This document shows positions 1-8,700 of a stretch of 26,305 bases of DNA, in pieces. A program made the translations under genes and the position numbers. Each line of letters opens with the position of its first letter. The stretch's first letter is position 1. Below the pieces are notes generated by a model. It was not told the DNA's origin. It ran no database searches and saw only the letters and a program-made list of their open reading frames with translations. Source of the stretch: Patescibacteria group bacterium UBA2100 (GTDB lineage Bacteria > Patescibacteriota > Minisyncoccia > Phycocordibacterales > UBA2100); NCBI GenBank assembly GCA_002331185.1, contig DCYW01000012.1, positions 1,564-27,868 on the forward strand, read 5' to 3'.

Positions 1-696
1 CAGACTATCTTTAGTCCTCTCATTTCTGCAACACTCTTTATATTCGTATTCGGAACGATTGTCGGTGCGCGCATAGATGAAATCGGTGGTGTGTCATACA
101 TCATATTCGTCTTTCCAGGTATTTTGATTATGAACGTACTGACTTCGTCATTCTCTCAAGCGTCTAGTAACGTATACTTCGCAAAATGGGCGCGCACCAT
201 TGAGGAGCTCCTCGTTTCTCCGCTTTCATACTTTGAAATTATGGTGGGTACAGTACTTAGTGCCGTTGCGCGTGCTCTTACTGTGGGTGTGGTCATTCTG
301 CTCGTTGGCATGCTGTTTGGTGCAGTTAGTATGTACAGTCTCCCACTCTTTATTTTTTACGTGATGGGAATATCAGTTATATTCGGGCTTTTGGGAATCA
401 TCACTGGACTAGTAGCAAAAAGCTTTGAACAGCTGAATATTTTGAGCACCTTTATAATTATGCCGTTCTCGTTTTTAGGAGGAATGTTTTACACGCTTGA
501 TATGCTGCCTCCTATTGCACAAAACATGACTCTCCTCAACCCGTTCTTCTATTTTGTAGATGGTGTACGCTATGCAATGACTGGTATTAATGATGCTAAT
601 TTATTAGCCGGTGCAACCCTTATACTTTCGCTTGTAATTGTTTTTGGATTTATCGTGTGGAAGATATTCCAAACTGGTTGGCGCATTAGAGAATAG
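1..696 (+). CDS. ABC-2 type transporter permease (partial, 5' end outside window)
   Basis: The frame is open from base 1 to the TAG at 694-696, giving at least 231 residues; the true start lies upstream, and the GTG at 91 is internal. The protein is very hydrophobic with about five to six predicted membrane spans. Its C-terminal half carries the ABC-2 permease signature, a glycine-rich span running into FYTLDMLPP and then NPFFYFVDGVRYA, as in NodJ and polysaccharide/drug export permeases. Such proteins dimerise in the membrane and are driven by a separate ATPase, whose gene would be expected just upstream, outside the window. The substrate cannot be read from the sequence. The family call is firm; an LPS/teichoic-type or drug exporter are equally possible. 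Confidence 0.88.
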   Translation, partial: QTIFSPLISATLFIFVFGTIVGARIDEIGGVSYIIFVFPGILIMNVLTSSFSQASSNVYFAKWARTIEELLVSPLSYFEIMVGTVLSAVARALTVGVVILLVGMLFGAVSMYSLPLFIFYVMGISVIFGLLGIITGLVAKSFEQLNILSTFIIMPFSFLGGMFYTLDMLPPIAQNMTLLNPFFYFVDGVRYAMTGINDANLLAGATLILSLVIVFGFIVWKIFQTGWRIRE

Positions 697-709
697 CTGC
701 TATTCACAG

Positions 710-715
710 TATACT
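710..715 (+). promoter_or_regulatory. -10 box for a leaderless thermonuclease mRNA
   Basis: TATACT lies 6 nt before the ATG at 722 and no SD is present. A transcript from this -10 would start at or next to the ATG. It gives the nuclease gene its own promoter even though it follows the permease by only 25 nt. Confidence 0.55.
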
Positions 716-721
716 GTTCCC

Positions 722-1234
722 ATGGCCTGGAGAATAATAACTGCATTCCTACTTTCACTGATTGCGTTTGCCTTATGGGCTGCGACAACACAGACAATTA
801 CAGAACCAAATGCGCTCGGTAGTGAGTATACGACTGTCACAGAAGTTATCGATGGAGACACTATTGTTGTTTCAAGTGGCGAAACAGTGCGTCTGATTGG
901 TATTGATACGCCAGAGTTATACGAAGGAGCGAATGCAGAATGTTTTGCCACTGAGGCAAAATCGCGAACAGTACAACTCCTTGCTAGTAAGAAAATACGT
1001 TTGGTGCGCGATGTGTCTGATCTAGATAAATACGAGCGTCTATTGCGATATGTATATATAGATGATCCGCTTTCTTCAATTACCGAAGAAACATCAATTA
1101 ACGAAATTTTAGTACAGGAAGGCTATGCAGTAGCGAAATCCTATCCACCCAACACTACACTCAGTGAGACACTCGAGCAACTTGAAGAACAATCCAAAGA
1201 ACAAGGATTGGGACTCTGGAGTTCATGTAGATGA
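722..1234 (+). CDS. Secreted or membrane-anchored thermonuclease-like (SNase) protein
   Basis: 170 aa. The ATG at 722 is preferred to an upstream start at 638, which would overlap the permease, because it begins directly with a hydrophobic export segment (residues about 4-20, ending ALWAAT) and has a -10 box 6 nt upstream. The mature part is a staphylococcal-nuclease fold: VTEVIDGDTIVV supplies a metal-binding Asp, VRLIGIDTPE the Arg, Asp and Glu of the active site, and DKYERLLRYVY the second active-site Arg region. The family hydrolyses DNA and RNA in a Ca2+-dependent way, here probably outside the cytoplasmic membrane. In a nucleotide-scavenging organism it could supply nucleotides (inference). 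The TGA stop lies inside the following terminator stem. Confidence 0.88.
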   Translation: MAWRIITAFLLSLIAFALWAATTQTITEPNALGSEYTTVTEVIDGDTIVVSSGETVRLIGIDTPELYEGANAECFATEAKSRTVQLLASKKIRLVRDVSDLDKYERLLRYVYIDDPLSSITEETSINEILVQEGYAVAKSYPPNTTLSETLEQLEEQSKEQGLGLWSSCR

Positions 1235-1270
1235 GAGAGCGGTCACACAGTGACCGCTCTCTCATCTACA
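1226..1270. terminator. Long bidirectional hairpin between convergent genes
   Basis: A perfect 21-bp stem (1226-1246 with 1250-1270) closes a 3-nt loop. It lies between the nuclease (+) and SET (-) genes and includes the nuclease stop codon. There is no clear T-run on either side, so it may block RNAP or protect 3' ends rather than act as a classic intrinsic terminator. Confidence 0.75.
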
Positions 1271-1303
1271 CACTTTATATAGGTATGTAAACGGATAACT
1301 AAA

Positions 1304-1696
1304 CTAACTGCATTGCAGACACTTGCATCCATGCGGTTTGATGAATGCATCTACATATTCTTTACCGTAATCGTATCCTAACTCTTCACCTGCTTGTATA
1401 TCACGCAATGCGTAAAATCTAATCTCCCCTGCTTCTATCTCTGCTTCTACATTAGGTTCGCACAAATGATTCATGTAGCGTGCAATATTGTCGCGTGTCG
1501 ATCCATCAATGGTATAGTCATCATCAATTTCAAAAAGATACCGTGTGGAGCGCGTTTCTGCCTCAACTGCACTAATAAGTTCACCCTGATATTCGACAAT
1601 AAACTCACCCTTCTTTATTGTACGCATTGCGAAAAGACCTAACCCCATTCCAGCTGCTGCCCGCTTCACTTTAAAACTTCTTTGTTCTTTACCCAT
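1304..1696 (-). CDS. SET-domain protein (putative protein lysine methyltransferase)
   Basis: 130 aa, essentially a bare SET domain. The SAM-site glycine motif is GMGLGLFA (16-23). The pseudoknot core is RYMNHLCEPN (73-82; eukaryotic consensus RFINHSCEPN) and EELGYDYG (104-111; consensus EELTYDYG). A post-SET CKCLQC cluster (C124, C126, C129) together with C79 could bind one zinc, as in SUV39-type enzymes. SET proteins transfer methyl groups from SAM to lysine side chains; the substrate here is unknown. The gene diverges from the membrane-protein gene at 1721 with only 24 nt between start codons. It has no SD; a -10 (TATAGT on the minus strand, 1711-1706) would give a leader of about 3 nt. The lysine-rich RpoD tail in this window is a speculative candidate substrate. 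Confidence 0.88.
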   Translation of the reverse strand: MGKEQRSFKVKRAAAGMGLGLFAMRTIKKGEFIVEYQGELISAVEAETRSTRYLFEIDDDYTIDGSTRDNIARYMNHLCEPNVEAEIEAGEIRFYALRDIQAGEELGYDYGKEYVDAFIKPHGCKCLQCS

Positions 1697-1705
1697 ATTG
1701 ACTGT

Positions 1706-1713
1706 ACTATAAT
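1706..1713. promoter_or_regulatory. Overlapping divergent -10 boxes
   Basis: TATAAT on + (1708-1713) is 7 nt from the ATG at 1721. TATAGT on - (1711-1706) is 10 nt from the SET start at 1696. The two hexamers share four base pairs. TTGACT at 1698 is only 4 nt from the + strand -10, so it cannot be its -35. Confidence 0.6.
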
Positions 1714-1720
1714 AAGCACA

Positions 1721-1954
1721 ATGGATATTTTCACAAGTACAGCTACCACAAGTACCGGCTCGTCGCTCTGGGAGATCCTTTTCTACGGGATTATAGTTAT
1801 TTTTTTGCTCTATAGTGCAGTGCTAATATTTCACTGGTTTTCATTTAGCATGCGCCCACGAACTGCAATTGGCGTAACTGTGCTCTATGTAACAGTAAGC
1901 ATGGTATTTCTCATCTTTATGACAACGAGTTTCTTTACTCTCATTTCACTCTAA
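1721..1954 (+). CDS. Small two-span membrane protein, unknown function
   Basis: 77 aa. The ATG at 1721 is chosen because TATAAT ends 7 nt before it; the longer upstream frame would run into the SET gene and promoter. A Thr/Ser-rich start (about residues 3-14) is followed by two hydrophobic segments (roughly 15-38 and 47-74) separated by a short basic turn (SMRPR). No family is recognised. The stop is 2 nt before the ATG of the PH-domain gene, so the two are very probably cotranscribed, and a role linked to that membrane protein is a reasonable guess. Confidence 0.7.
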   Translation: MDIFTSTATTSTGSSLWEILFYGIIVIFLLYSAVLIFHWFSFSMRPRTAIGVTVLYVTVSMVFLIFMTTSFFTLISL

Positions 1955-1956
1955 AT

Positions 1957-2526
1957 ATGGAACGCATCGTCTTACAAAAAAATATTCACATGCAGCCAGA
2001 TGAAAAAATGTTATTGGTAGTGCGGAAGCATTGGTTTGTACAGTTAGTTGAGGCACTTCCTATCATTCTTGTTGGGATTGTTCCCTTTATCTTCGTCATC
2101 TTCTTTGCACCATACATATCAGTACATCCAGCACTCGCTACTTTCCTAACTACCGTATGGCTTCTGGTTATCTGGATGATGGTGTTTACCGTCTGGACTA
2201 ACTATTACCTCGATATTTGGATAGTAACTGACAAACGAATTATCAACATCAATCAAATCAATTTGTTCCGTCGAGAGGTTTCCACTCTTCGCATCGAGCG
2301 TGTTCAGGATATAAAGGTAGAAACGCACGGTTTCTTTGCAACCCTCTTTAGTTTTGGCAACCTCCAGGTACAAACTGCTGGCCCTGAAGCAGCATTTTAT
2401 TTAATTGAAGGTATCCCATACGCAAGCAATGTGCGAAACTCTATCCTAGAGCGTGTTGATATGGTCACTGAGCATAAGAATGAAATTGAGTACAATAAAG
2501 AAGAACGTCCGCCAGAAGGAGTCTAA
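1957..2526 (+). CDS. Bacterial PH-domain (YdbT/DUF304-like) membrane protein
   Basis: 189 aa. A short N-terminal cytoplasmic part containing a QPDEKMLLVVRKHW segment leads into two membrane spans (about 29-53 and 62-82). A bPH2-type domain follows, with WIVTDKRIININQINLFRREV (about 88-108), then ERVQDIKVETHGF, LFSFGNLQVQTAG and a C-terminal helix. This order (two spans, then a PH-like beta domain with the T-x-x-R-I strand) is typical of the YdbS/YdbT/DUF304 families, whose biochemical role is not settled. It is translationally close to the small membrane gene before it. The charged tail (HKNEIEYNKEERPPEG) is probably disordered. Confidence 0.83.
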   Translation: MERIVLQKNIHMQPDEKMLLVVRKHWFVQLVEALPIILVGIVPFIFVIFFAPYISVHPALATFLTTVWLLVIWMMVFTVWTNYYLDIWIVTDKRIININQINLFRREVSTLRIERVQDIKVETHGFFATLFSFGNLQVQTAGPEAAFYLIEGIPYASNVRNSILERVDMVTEHKNEIEYNKEERPPEGV

Positions 2527-2568
2527 GCAGGGCTCATCCGCAACATACAAGACACGTGTAGTGTTTTT

Positions 2569-2577
2569 TGCTACTAT
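2569..2577 (+). promoter_or_regulatory. Extended -10 of hisS (leaderless)
   Basis: TGcTACTAT ends 8 nt before the ATG at 2586. No SD is present. This supports the start at 2586 rather than the upstream start at 2568, which lies inside the promoter. Confidence 0.55.
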
Positions 2578-2585
2578 TGCGCTTA

Positions 2586-3830
2586 ATGAAACTCTCAACT
2601 GATAGTTATAAAGGAGTCCGCGATTTTTATCCACGCGACAAGTTTGTGCATGACTATATCCTTAATACATGGGCACATACATGTGAGAGTGTAGGGTACG
2701 AACCCTACGCCGCATCAATCCTCGAACCGGCTGAACTCTACAAAAGCAAAACAAGCGATGAAATAGTAAATGAACAAACGTACACATTTGAAGATCGCGG
2801 TGGACGAGAAGTAACACTACGACCTGAAATGACTCCTACTGTTGCGCGCATGGTGGCACGTCAACAACGTGAACTTGGATTTCCGCTACGTTGGTATTCA
2901 ACACCAAACTGTTTTCGCTATGAACGTATGCAACGCGGTCGCTTGCGTGAATTTTGGCAACTAAATGCCGATTTATTTGGACTCTCAGGCATTGAAGCTG
3001 ATACCGAAATAATTATGCTTGCTCATTCATTGATGAAAACATTTGGTGCAACTGATGCTGATTTTGAAATACGTCTCAATGATCGTCGTGTATTCGACCA
3101 CATTTTCGATGAAGCAGATATTGATGCAGGAACGCGAAAAAGCGTTATTTCGCTACTCGACCGTCGTACAAAAATAGATAACTTCGAAAGCGAACTTGCT
3201 GCACTTACTGGTGACAAAGCGACCATTCTTTTGAATCTTTTCAACAGCGCAGCAAGTAATGTACTTTTAGAGGATGTGCGAGAGTCACTTATAAAACGTG
3301 GTGTCGAGAACGTTGTCATTGATACTTCGATTACCCGTGGGTTTGATTATTATACTGGCATGATCTTTGAAGTATTCGATACGGCACCAGAAAATAACCG
3401 ATCACTCTTTGGTGGTGGGCGGTACGATAACCTTCTAGAAGTATTCGGAGTCGAAAAAGTATCCGCTGTAGGTTTTGGCATGGGTGACGTTACCATCAAG
3501 GATTTCCTTGAGACACACGACCTTCTCCCAGAATACGTTTCCCCTACAGACATAATGCTCTGTGTTCTCGATGAAAGTGCATCATCTTTTGCTGATTCTG
3601 TCGCTCAAACATTGCGTGAACAAGACATGAATGTCGCGGTGAACTATTCATACAAAAAAGCTGGTAACCAGATAAAGATGGCAGATAAGAAAAGCATCCC
3701 GTTTGTAGCATGTATTGGAAAACAAGAAATGGAAAGTAACTTGCTCACAGTAAAACATCTTTCAAGCGGCGAACAAAAAGAGCTCCCCGTTGAAGCTGTT
3801 GCTGACCACATATTTACTCAGGAAATATAG
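2586..3830 (+). CDS. hisS: Histidine--tRNA ligase
   Basis: 414 aa, the usual bacterial size. It charges tRNA-His with histidine in the cytoplasm. Class II features in order: EVTLRPEMTPTVARM (75-89), motif 2 FRYERMQRGRLREFWQLNAD (110-129), the histidine-specific RGFDYYTG (251-258) and GGGRYDNL (276-283), then the C-terminal anticodon-binding domain from about residue 320. Motif 3 reads GFGMGDVTI (296-304) where most HisRS have a GxGxER-type end, so the usual motif-3 arginine is not at that place. A GDxxI form is, as I recall, also found in some organellar and bacterial HisRS lineages, so this is probably a lineage variant and not damage. Start set by the leaderless -10. Confidence 0.96.
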   Translation: MKLSTDSYKGVRDFYPRDKFVHDYILNTWAHTCESVGYEPYAASILEPAELYKSKTSDEIVNEQTYTFEDRGGREVTLRPEMTPTVARMVARQQRELGFPLRWYSTPNCFRYERMQRGRLREFWQLNADLFGLSGIEADTEIIMLAHSLMKTFGATDADFEIRLNDRRVFDHIFDEADIDAGTRKSVISLLDRRTKIDNFESELAALTGDKATILLNLFNSAASNVLLEDVRESLIKRGVENVVIDTSITRGFDYYTGMIFEVFDTAPENNRSLFGGGRYDNLLEVFGVEKVSAVGFGMGDVTIKDFLETHDLLPEYVSPTDIMLCVLDESASSFADSVAQTLREQDMNVAVNYSYKKAGNQIKMADKKSIPFVACIGKQEMESNLLTVKHLSSGEQKELPVEAVADHIFTQEI

Positions 3831-3868
3831 CTTCCTGATTCACTATTCCTTCCTATAATTAAAAACGA

Positions 3869-3890
3869 CCAATTAATTGGATGTATTTTA
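3869..3890 (+). terminator. Weak palindromic terminator after hisS
   Basis: A 12-nt palindrome CCAATTAATTGG (3869-3880) is followed by ATGTATTTTA. The same palindrome and flank recur at 24577. It is probably the first of two tandem stops for hisS. Confidence 0.45.
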
Positions 3891-3918
3891 ATTCTCACTT
3901 CTTACAACCTCTCATCCT

Positions 3919-3944
3919 ATATATCAGTTAACTGATATATTTTC
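3919..3944 (+). terminator. Palindromic terminator after hisS
   Basis: A perfect 22-nt palindrome centred on GTTAAC (3919-3940) is followed by TTTC. It is AT-rich and so of moderate strength. Confidence 0.5.
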
Positions 3945-3968
3945 GATAGGAACCTATACCACTGCGTA

Positions 3969-3977
3969 TGGTATACT
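3969..3977 (+). promoter_or_regulatory. Extended -10 of the exonuclease gene (leaderless)
   Basis: TGgTATACT ends 7 nt before the ATG at 3985, with no SD. The malic enzyme promoter (10507-10515, minus strand) has the identical 9-mer. Confidence 0.6.
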
Positions 3978-3984
3978 CTCGTGC

Positions 3985-4560
3985 ATGCGTAAAATCGTAT
4001 TCGATATCGAAACGAGTAACCAATTTTCTGATGTTGGTTCAGGTGACCCAACAGCTCTCGATATTTCTGTTGTGTGTATTCACGATTCAAAAACAAATAA
4101 ATATCTCTCGTTCTTTCAAGAAGATTTTTCCGATCTTTGGAAATACATCGAAAAAGCCGATATGCTCATCGGCTATAACTCCGATCACTTTGATATTCCA
4201 CTTCTTAACAAATACTACCCTGGAGACCTCACACACATTAAGAGCCTCGATTTGCTCAAAGAAATTCACGACTCCCTTGGGCGACGCTTAAAACTTGATG
4301 CGGTGGCAGAAGCAACCCTCGGAAAAAATAAGAGCGGCAATGGACTGCAAGCAATAAAGTGGTGGAGAGATGGGGAGCGTCAAAAAGTTATCGACTATTG
4401 CATTCAAGATGTAAAAGTCACTAAAGATATATATGACTATGCACTCAAAAACGGCAAAGTGCAATACAAAGATCTAGGAAAAATGAAAGATATTCCACTT
4501 AATACAAAAGAATGGGAAGATAAAGAAGATTCGTCACTCACCCACATATTGCCTTTTTAA
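3985..4560 (+). CDS. DEDDy-type 3'-5' exonuclease / RNase H-like protein
   Basis: 191 aa. All DEDDy catalytic residues can be placed: ExoI VFDIET (D7, E9), ExoII GYNSDHFDIPLL (D70) and ExoIII YCIQD (Y138, D142). The family includes the YprB-like RNase H-fold nucleases and DnaQ-type exonucleases; members remove nucleotides from 3' ends of DNA or RNA using two metal ions. There is no polymerase or helicase domain, so it is a stand-alone cytoplasmic enzyme whose substrate cannot be told from sequence. It has its own extended -10 and is separated from hisS by two terminators, so it is likely a single-gene transcript ending at the hairpin at 4582. Confidence 0.86.
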   Translation: MRKIVFDIETSNQFSDVGSGDPTALDISVVCIHDSKTNKYLSFFQEDFSDLWKYIEKADMLIGYNSDHFDIPLLNKYYPGDLTHIKSLDLLKEIHDSLGRRLKLDAVAEATLGKNKSGNGLQAIKWWRDGERQKVIDYCIQDVKVTKDIYDYALKNGKVQYKDLGKMKDIPLNTKEWEDKEDSSLTHILPF

Positions 4561-4581
4561 GGCTTTTCAAAATAAGAGATA

Positions 4582-4632
4582 CAACCCAGCTAAATATATG
4601 GACATCCGATGTCCATATATTTAACTGGGTTG
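4582..4632. terminator. Long hairpin between convergent exonuclease and uppP genes
   Basis: An 8-bp outer stem (4582-4589 with 4625-4632), one mismatch, and a 15-bp inner stem (4591-4605 with 4609-4623) surround a 3-nt loop. It serves both converging genes. There is no strong T-run on either side. Confidence 0.7.
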
Positions 4633-4708
4633 TTAGTGTGACAGGATGACAAGCATGCGTTCCATTATTTATTATATACTGCCGTCAGTATTAATGTTCA
4701 TATAGCTA

Positions 4709-5533
4709 TTAGAAGATAGTTACAGTGAGAACTATACCAGCTGCAAGTATCAATCTATATATAATAAACACATAAAGTGTATTGTTTTGTAAAAATTTAA
4801 GCAGTAGGTGAATAACCAACAACGCAACAACAAATGCAGTCACTGTCCCTGCCACCATCTGCATAGTGATTTCAGCTATACCCAGTTCAAGTGCTTGCTT
4901 CGCCCCTGCACCTAAAAGGATCGGTACTCCAAGCAAGAAGCCAAATCGCGCGGCTTCACCTCGCGTCATGCCAAAGAGCATACCTGCCGAGATAGTCATA
5001 CCTGAACGACTCATTCCAGGAATAAGTGCTAACGATTGAAACAATCCAATGACGAAACCACGCCTCCAACCGTACGCAACGGAGGTAAATTGAGTGAGCC
5101 AGCCTGAGTATCGCTCAGCTGCAAACATAACTACTGATCCAAAAATGAGTGCTCCTGCAACGAGCAGCGGATTCCGAAAAAGTGTTGCCATAGTCTCTTC
5201 TAAAATAAGCCCAAGTATAACCGCGGGAATTGTTCCAGCAATAAGCGCCAAAACAACTTCCTCATTACAAGAAAACTTTTGTTGAGAAAATATTTTTTTA
5301 GGAATTACAGGTGTAGAACAAATAAGTACATAAATATCTTTCCAAAAATAAATAACGATTGCTGATGCTGTTGCAAAGTGCAACAGCGCATCAAACGCCA
5401 AGTCAAGGTTACCAATAGTGCCCAATAGTTGATGTGCGAGAATCAGATGCCCCGACGAGGAAATTGGCAAAAATTCTGTTAGCCCTTGTATAGCTCCGAG
5501 TAGGATATGTGCAAAAATAGTAGACTCAAACAT
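4709..5533 (-). CDS. uppP: Undecaprenyl-diphosphate phosphatase
   Basis: 274 aa with the MFES start, the usual BacA/UppP length; the longer frame upstream to 5701 would add a non-homologous basic stretch and run through a promoter. It is an integral membrane enzyme that removes one phosphate from undecaprenyl diphosphate, recycling the lipid carrier of peptidoglycan synthesis and giving bacitracin tolerance. Signatures: QGLTEFLPISSSGHL (16-30, with catalytic E20 and the Ser run) and PGMSRSG (172-178, essential Arg). About eight hydrophobic segments are present. A -10 box TAGTAT with TG extension ends 5 nt before the ATG, and a fuller promoter lies at 5628-5656. Confidence 0.94.
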   Translation of the reverse strand: MFESTIFAHILLGAIQGLTEFLPISSSGHLILAHQLLGTIGNLDLAFDALLHFATASAIVIYFWKDIYVLICSTPVIPKKIFSQQKFSCNEEVVLALIAGTIPAVILGLILEETMATLFRNPLLVAGALIFGSVVMFAAERYSGWLTQFTSVAYGWRRGFVIGLFQSLALIPGMSRSGMTISAGMLFGMTRGEAARFGFLLGVPILLGAGAKQALELGIAEITMQMVAGTVTAFVVALLVIHLLLKFLQNNTLYVFIIYRLILAAGIVLTVTIF

Positions 5534-5538
5534 GAACG

Positions 5539-5547
5539 ATACTATCA
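5539..5547 (-). promoter_or_regulatory. Possible leaderless extended -10 of uppP
   Basis: On the minus strand TGaTAGTAT ends 5 nt before the ATG at 5533. The spacing is slightly short for a start exactly at the ATG, so the upstream -35/-10 pair may be the main promoter. Confidence 0.4.
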
Positions 5548-5627
5548 TACAATAGTAATCTGCTTTAGGGTAATGCTCTATTGGAACAAAAAAAGAATCT
5601 CGAACTCTTATTGTAATCGTTACGGAT

Positions 5628-5656
5628 ACTATACTGAGCACGCGACACAGGATCAA
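5628..5656 (-). promoter_or_regulatory. Sigma70-type promoter upstream of uppP
   Basis: On the minus strand TTGATC (5656-5651), a 17-nt spacer and TATAGT (5633-5628) predict a start near 5621 and a leader of about 88 nt. No terminator is obvious between the helicase stop and this promoter. Confidence 0.6.
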
Positions 5657-5710
5657 ACAACAACCCCGAAAGGGATGAGTTTCCAAAGTGTCCGAAAGCA
5701 CTTTTTTAGT

Positions 5711-8700
5711 TTACTGCATCAGCTCTCGCAACTTACAGTACTCACACTCCCCTTTCTGGTGTTTGTCACACCGCTTGTCCCAGAACGATAAGTTTAAAAC
5801 TTCTGTAGACATTTTTTCTATTTCTTTTAAAAGGACGTCGACGTCGTTTTGTGTAATGGTAAACTCTTCACGTACGTATGTGCCGTTTTCTTTTGGTTGT
5901 ATGAAATCAAGAACCGCATTCTTCATTTTGTACTTGTCTTGTGCATCAATAAGCATTCGATAGAACACGAGCTGCCTGAAGTAATTCCCTGAGCCAACTG
6001 CTTTAGTTTTACCTATTATATGGTTCCGGGATTTTGGCTTTCCCGTTTTATAATCTACTACAGTAATTCCGTCTACATATACTTCTGCTTTATCGAGCTC
6101 GCCACGAACGCGAATGTTAGGAAGTATTTCCAGAGAAAGTGGTATCGAGAGATCAATTTTATATGCATTGAGCGTATCTTTGCACCACGTCCCTTGATAC
6201 GTATCAAACCATCCAGACAGCGAATCGTGCCCCTGTTCGTACATTTCGGTAAACGCATTGCCCGAGAGAGATGTCTGCTCAAGCGCTTTTTCATATGCAT
6301 CTAGCAACATATCTTTCGTTACTTCGTCATTTTGATATGTAACGAAGAATGTTTTTAGTGCCCGGTCTACCGCAGTACCCAATGTCATATACTTAGTAGG
6401 TATTTTGGGGATACGTACAAGATTGCTATAAAAATACTGCCACGGACATGTCAAATAATTATTAAGTGCAGTCACCGAAAGACCTTGTTCAATAAATAAG
6501 TCTTTCAAATATTCGCTGTCAGCAACAGAAAGACTCTGGGTGTCTCGCTTAGCCTGTAAAAACACCTCTGGTGATAACCTCTCTTCAAATGCGCTTTCGT
6601 CAATATCTTCCGTATACGAATCGTTCATCTCTTCAATAAACTGAGACGGGAGCCTGTCTTTACCGCTCTGGGACACCCTTCCATAGCTCACACTCACGCG
6701 CGAACGCGCGCGAGTAAGCGCAACATAAAACAACCTTCTCTCGTCTGCATTATCTTGATCAACTGGACCGTCAATTGGCAACGTAAAGCTAGATATACTC
6801 CGTTTATTTCCCCAATGAGTATCCCAAGCGCCTACCAAATACACGTAATCAAACTCTAGACCTTTCGCCTTATGTGCTGTCATTAATCGCACTCCGCGAT
6901 GAGCATAGTGCATGCCGGCTGATTGTTTGATTGAAATATTATACTCGTCCATCAAATCAAGATGTGCTATAAGGTCTTGTAATTTATACGTTCGATTACC
7001 ACGTGCGAGTTCTTCTACAGTACGTGCAAGAGAATGAAGTTTTTCGAGCATTTCTACTGAACGAGACGAGTTAAGCGCTGTAGTAAGAAATCCTGATTCG
7101 TCAAGAACTAAGTTAAATACGTCGGTTACTGGGTCATTATTCCCTGCTTGTGCCCACTTTGATAATCGCTTTGCAAACACAGAAAACTGCTTTATATCGC
7201 TTACGCCAATATCTTTCAATTTATTCTCAGAAAAAATACAATCGTACACGGGGGTCCGATTGCGCGAGCTGTATTTAAGTATTTTAAAAATATCGATTGG
7301 TTCAAATCCAAGAAACCGCACGTGCAGTACCTGCGATACTAACTCTTTATTCCCGAAGTCGGCAACTGTGCGCAGTAGTGCAACAAACTGTGCAATGCTG
7401 GTATCATCGAGTACATTGCGATTGGATTCTATAGAGTAACTAATTCGTTCACGCTCAAGTGCTTGAGCAATATACGCAGCATCAGCATTTGTTCTATAGA
7501 GCACTACAATTTCATCAGGTTCTACTCCTTCACCAATATGCTTTTCAATATCACGAGCAACCCATAATGCTTCAACTTCATCAGAAGCAAACGTGCGAAT
7601 CTCAACAGCTTCTTTTTCTATGGCAGCGCGTGATTCAAGTGCAACGCGCTCAATGTCGTCATCGGATGATGAGATAACGCTATGTGCAACATCAAGGATG
7701 TTCTGGCCAGAGCGATACGAGTGCTTTAGTTCCACCACCCGCGCGTTTGGATATTTATTCGTAAAGTACAAAAAGTTCTCTAAAGATGCCCCCTGGAAGC
7801 GATAAATGGCCTGCTTCTCATCGCCGACAATAAATAAATTTGGATCTTCATGGAAATCAACCAGCAACTCCAATAAGCGATTTTGTGATGCATTCGCGTC
7901 CTGATGTTCGTCTGCTAAAACATATTGGTACTCTTCTTGTAATCGCTGTAGTACATCTCTATCCTCATCTAGTCGACGTACTACAACGCTGATCATATCG
8001 TTATAGTCGTATAATTTACGTTCGCATAGTGCGGCTTCGTATGCATCGTAGAGTTCAACCAACTCTTTGTTCTTTTCAATACTTTTTTGTGTTTTCTGAT
8101 GTACCGTCTTCATCTTGCCCTTATAGGCACCCTTTTCATTATATAAATCATTTTGTGCATAAAAAAGTTTTTCACTCTCTTCGACACGCTTTTTGAAATC
8201 ATCTGGCTCTACATACTCACTCTTGAGATCTCCAATAGCATTGAGGCTTTTTTTGACATAGGCAAAGTTATCGTGGAATGGTCGTAGTAGATTAAGATGG
8301 TCTCTTTTTTCGATAATCTCTCGCATCATTAGAATCTGATCGATATCAGTAATTTGCTCTGAACTGATGAGACGTGGAAAATCTTCAGGAAACCGCTGAA
8401 TGGTCATGTTGCAAAATCCATGGAAGGTATGTATTGCAACACGATATGCATCAGAACCGATCATAGATACAAGACGCTTCCGCATCGCAGCAACGCCAGC
8501 TTCAGTAAACGTCAACGCGAGAATAGATGATGGATCAGTATCAGTTTGTTTTAAAATATGTGCGATGCGCAGTGTCAGTATTTGTGTCTTCCCGGTTCCA
8601 GGACCTGCAATCACCATAACTGGCCCTTCTATAGTATCTACCGCTTTACGCTGCTCTTTATTAAGCATTGCATAGCTCCTATTGAATTCGGGAGTAGTTT

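Noticed and set aside
1698..1703. TTGACT as a -35 for the gene at 1721
   Set aside because: Only 4 nt from the -10; a normal spacer is about 17 nt.
7290..7315. tRNA T-arm-like GGTTCAAATCC
   Set aside because: Lies inside the helicase coding sequence (minus strand) and no acceptor, D or anticodon stems can be formed around it.
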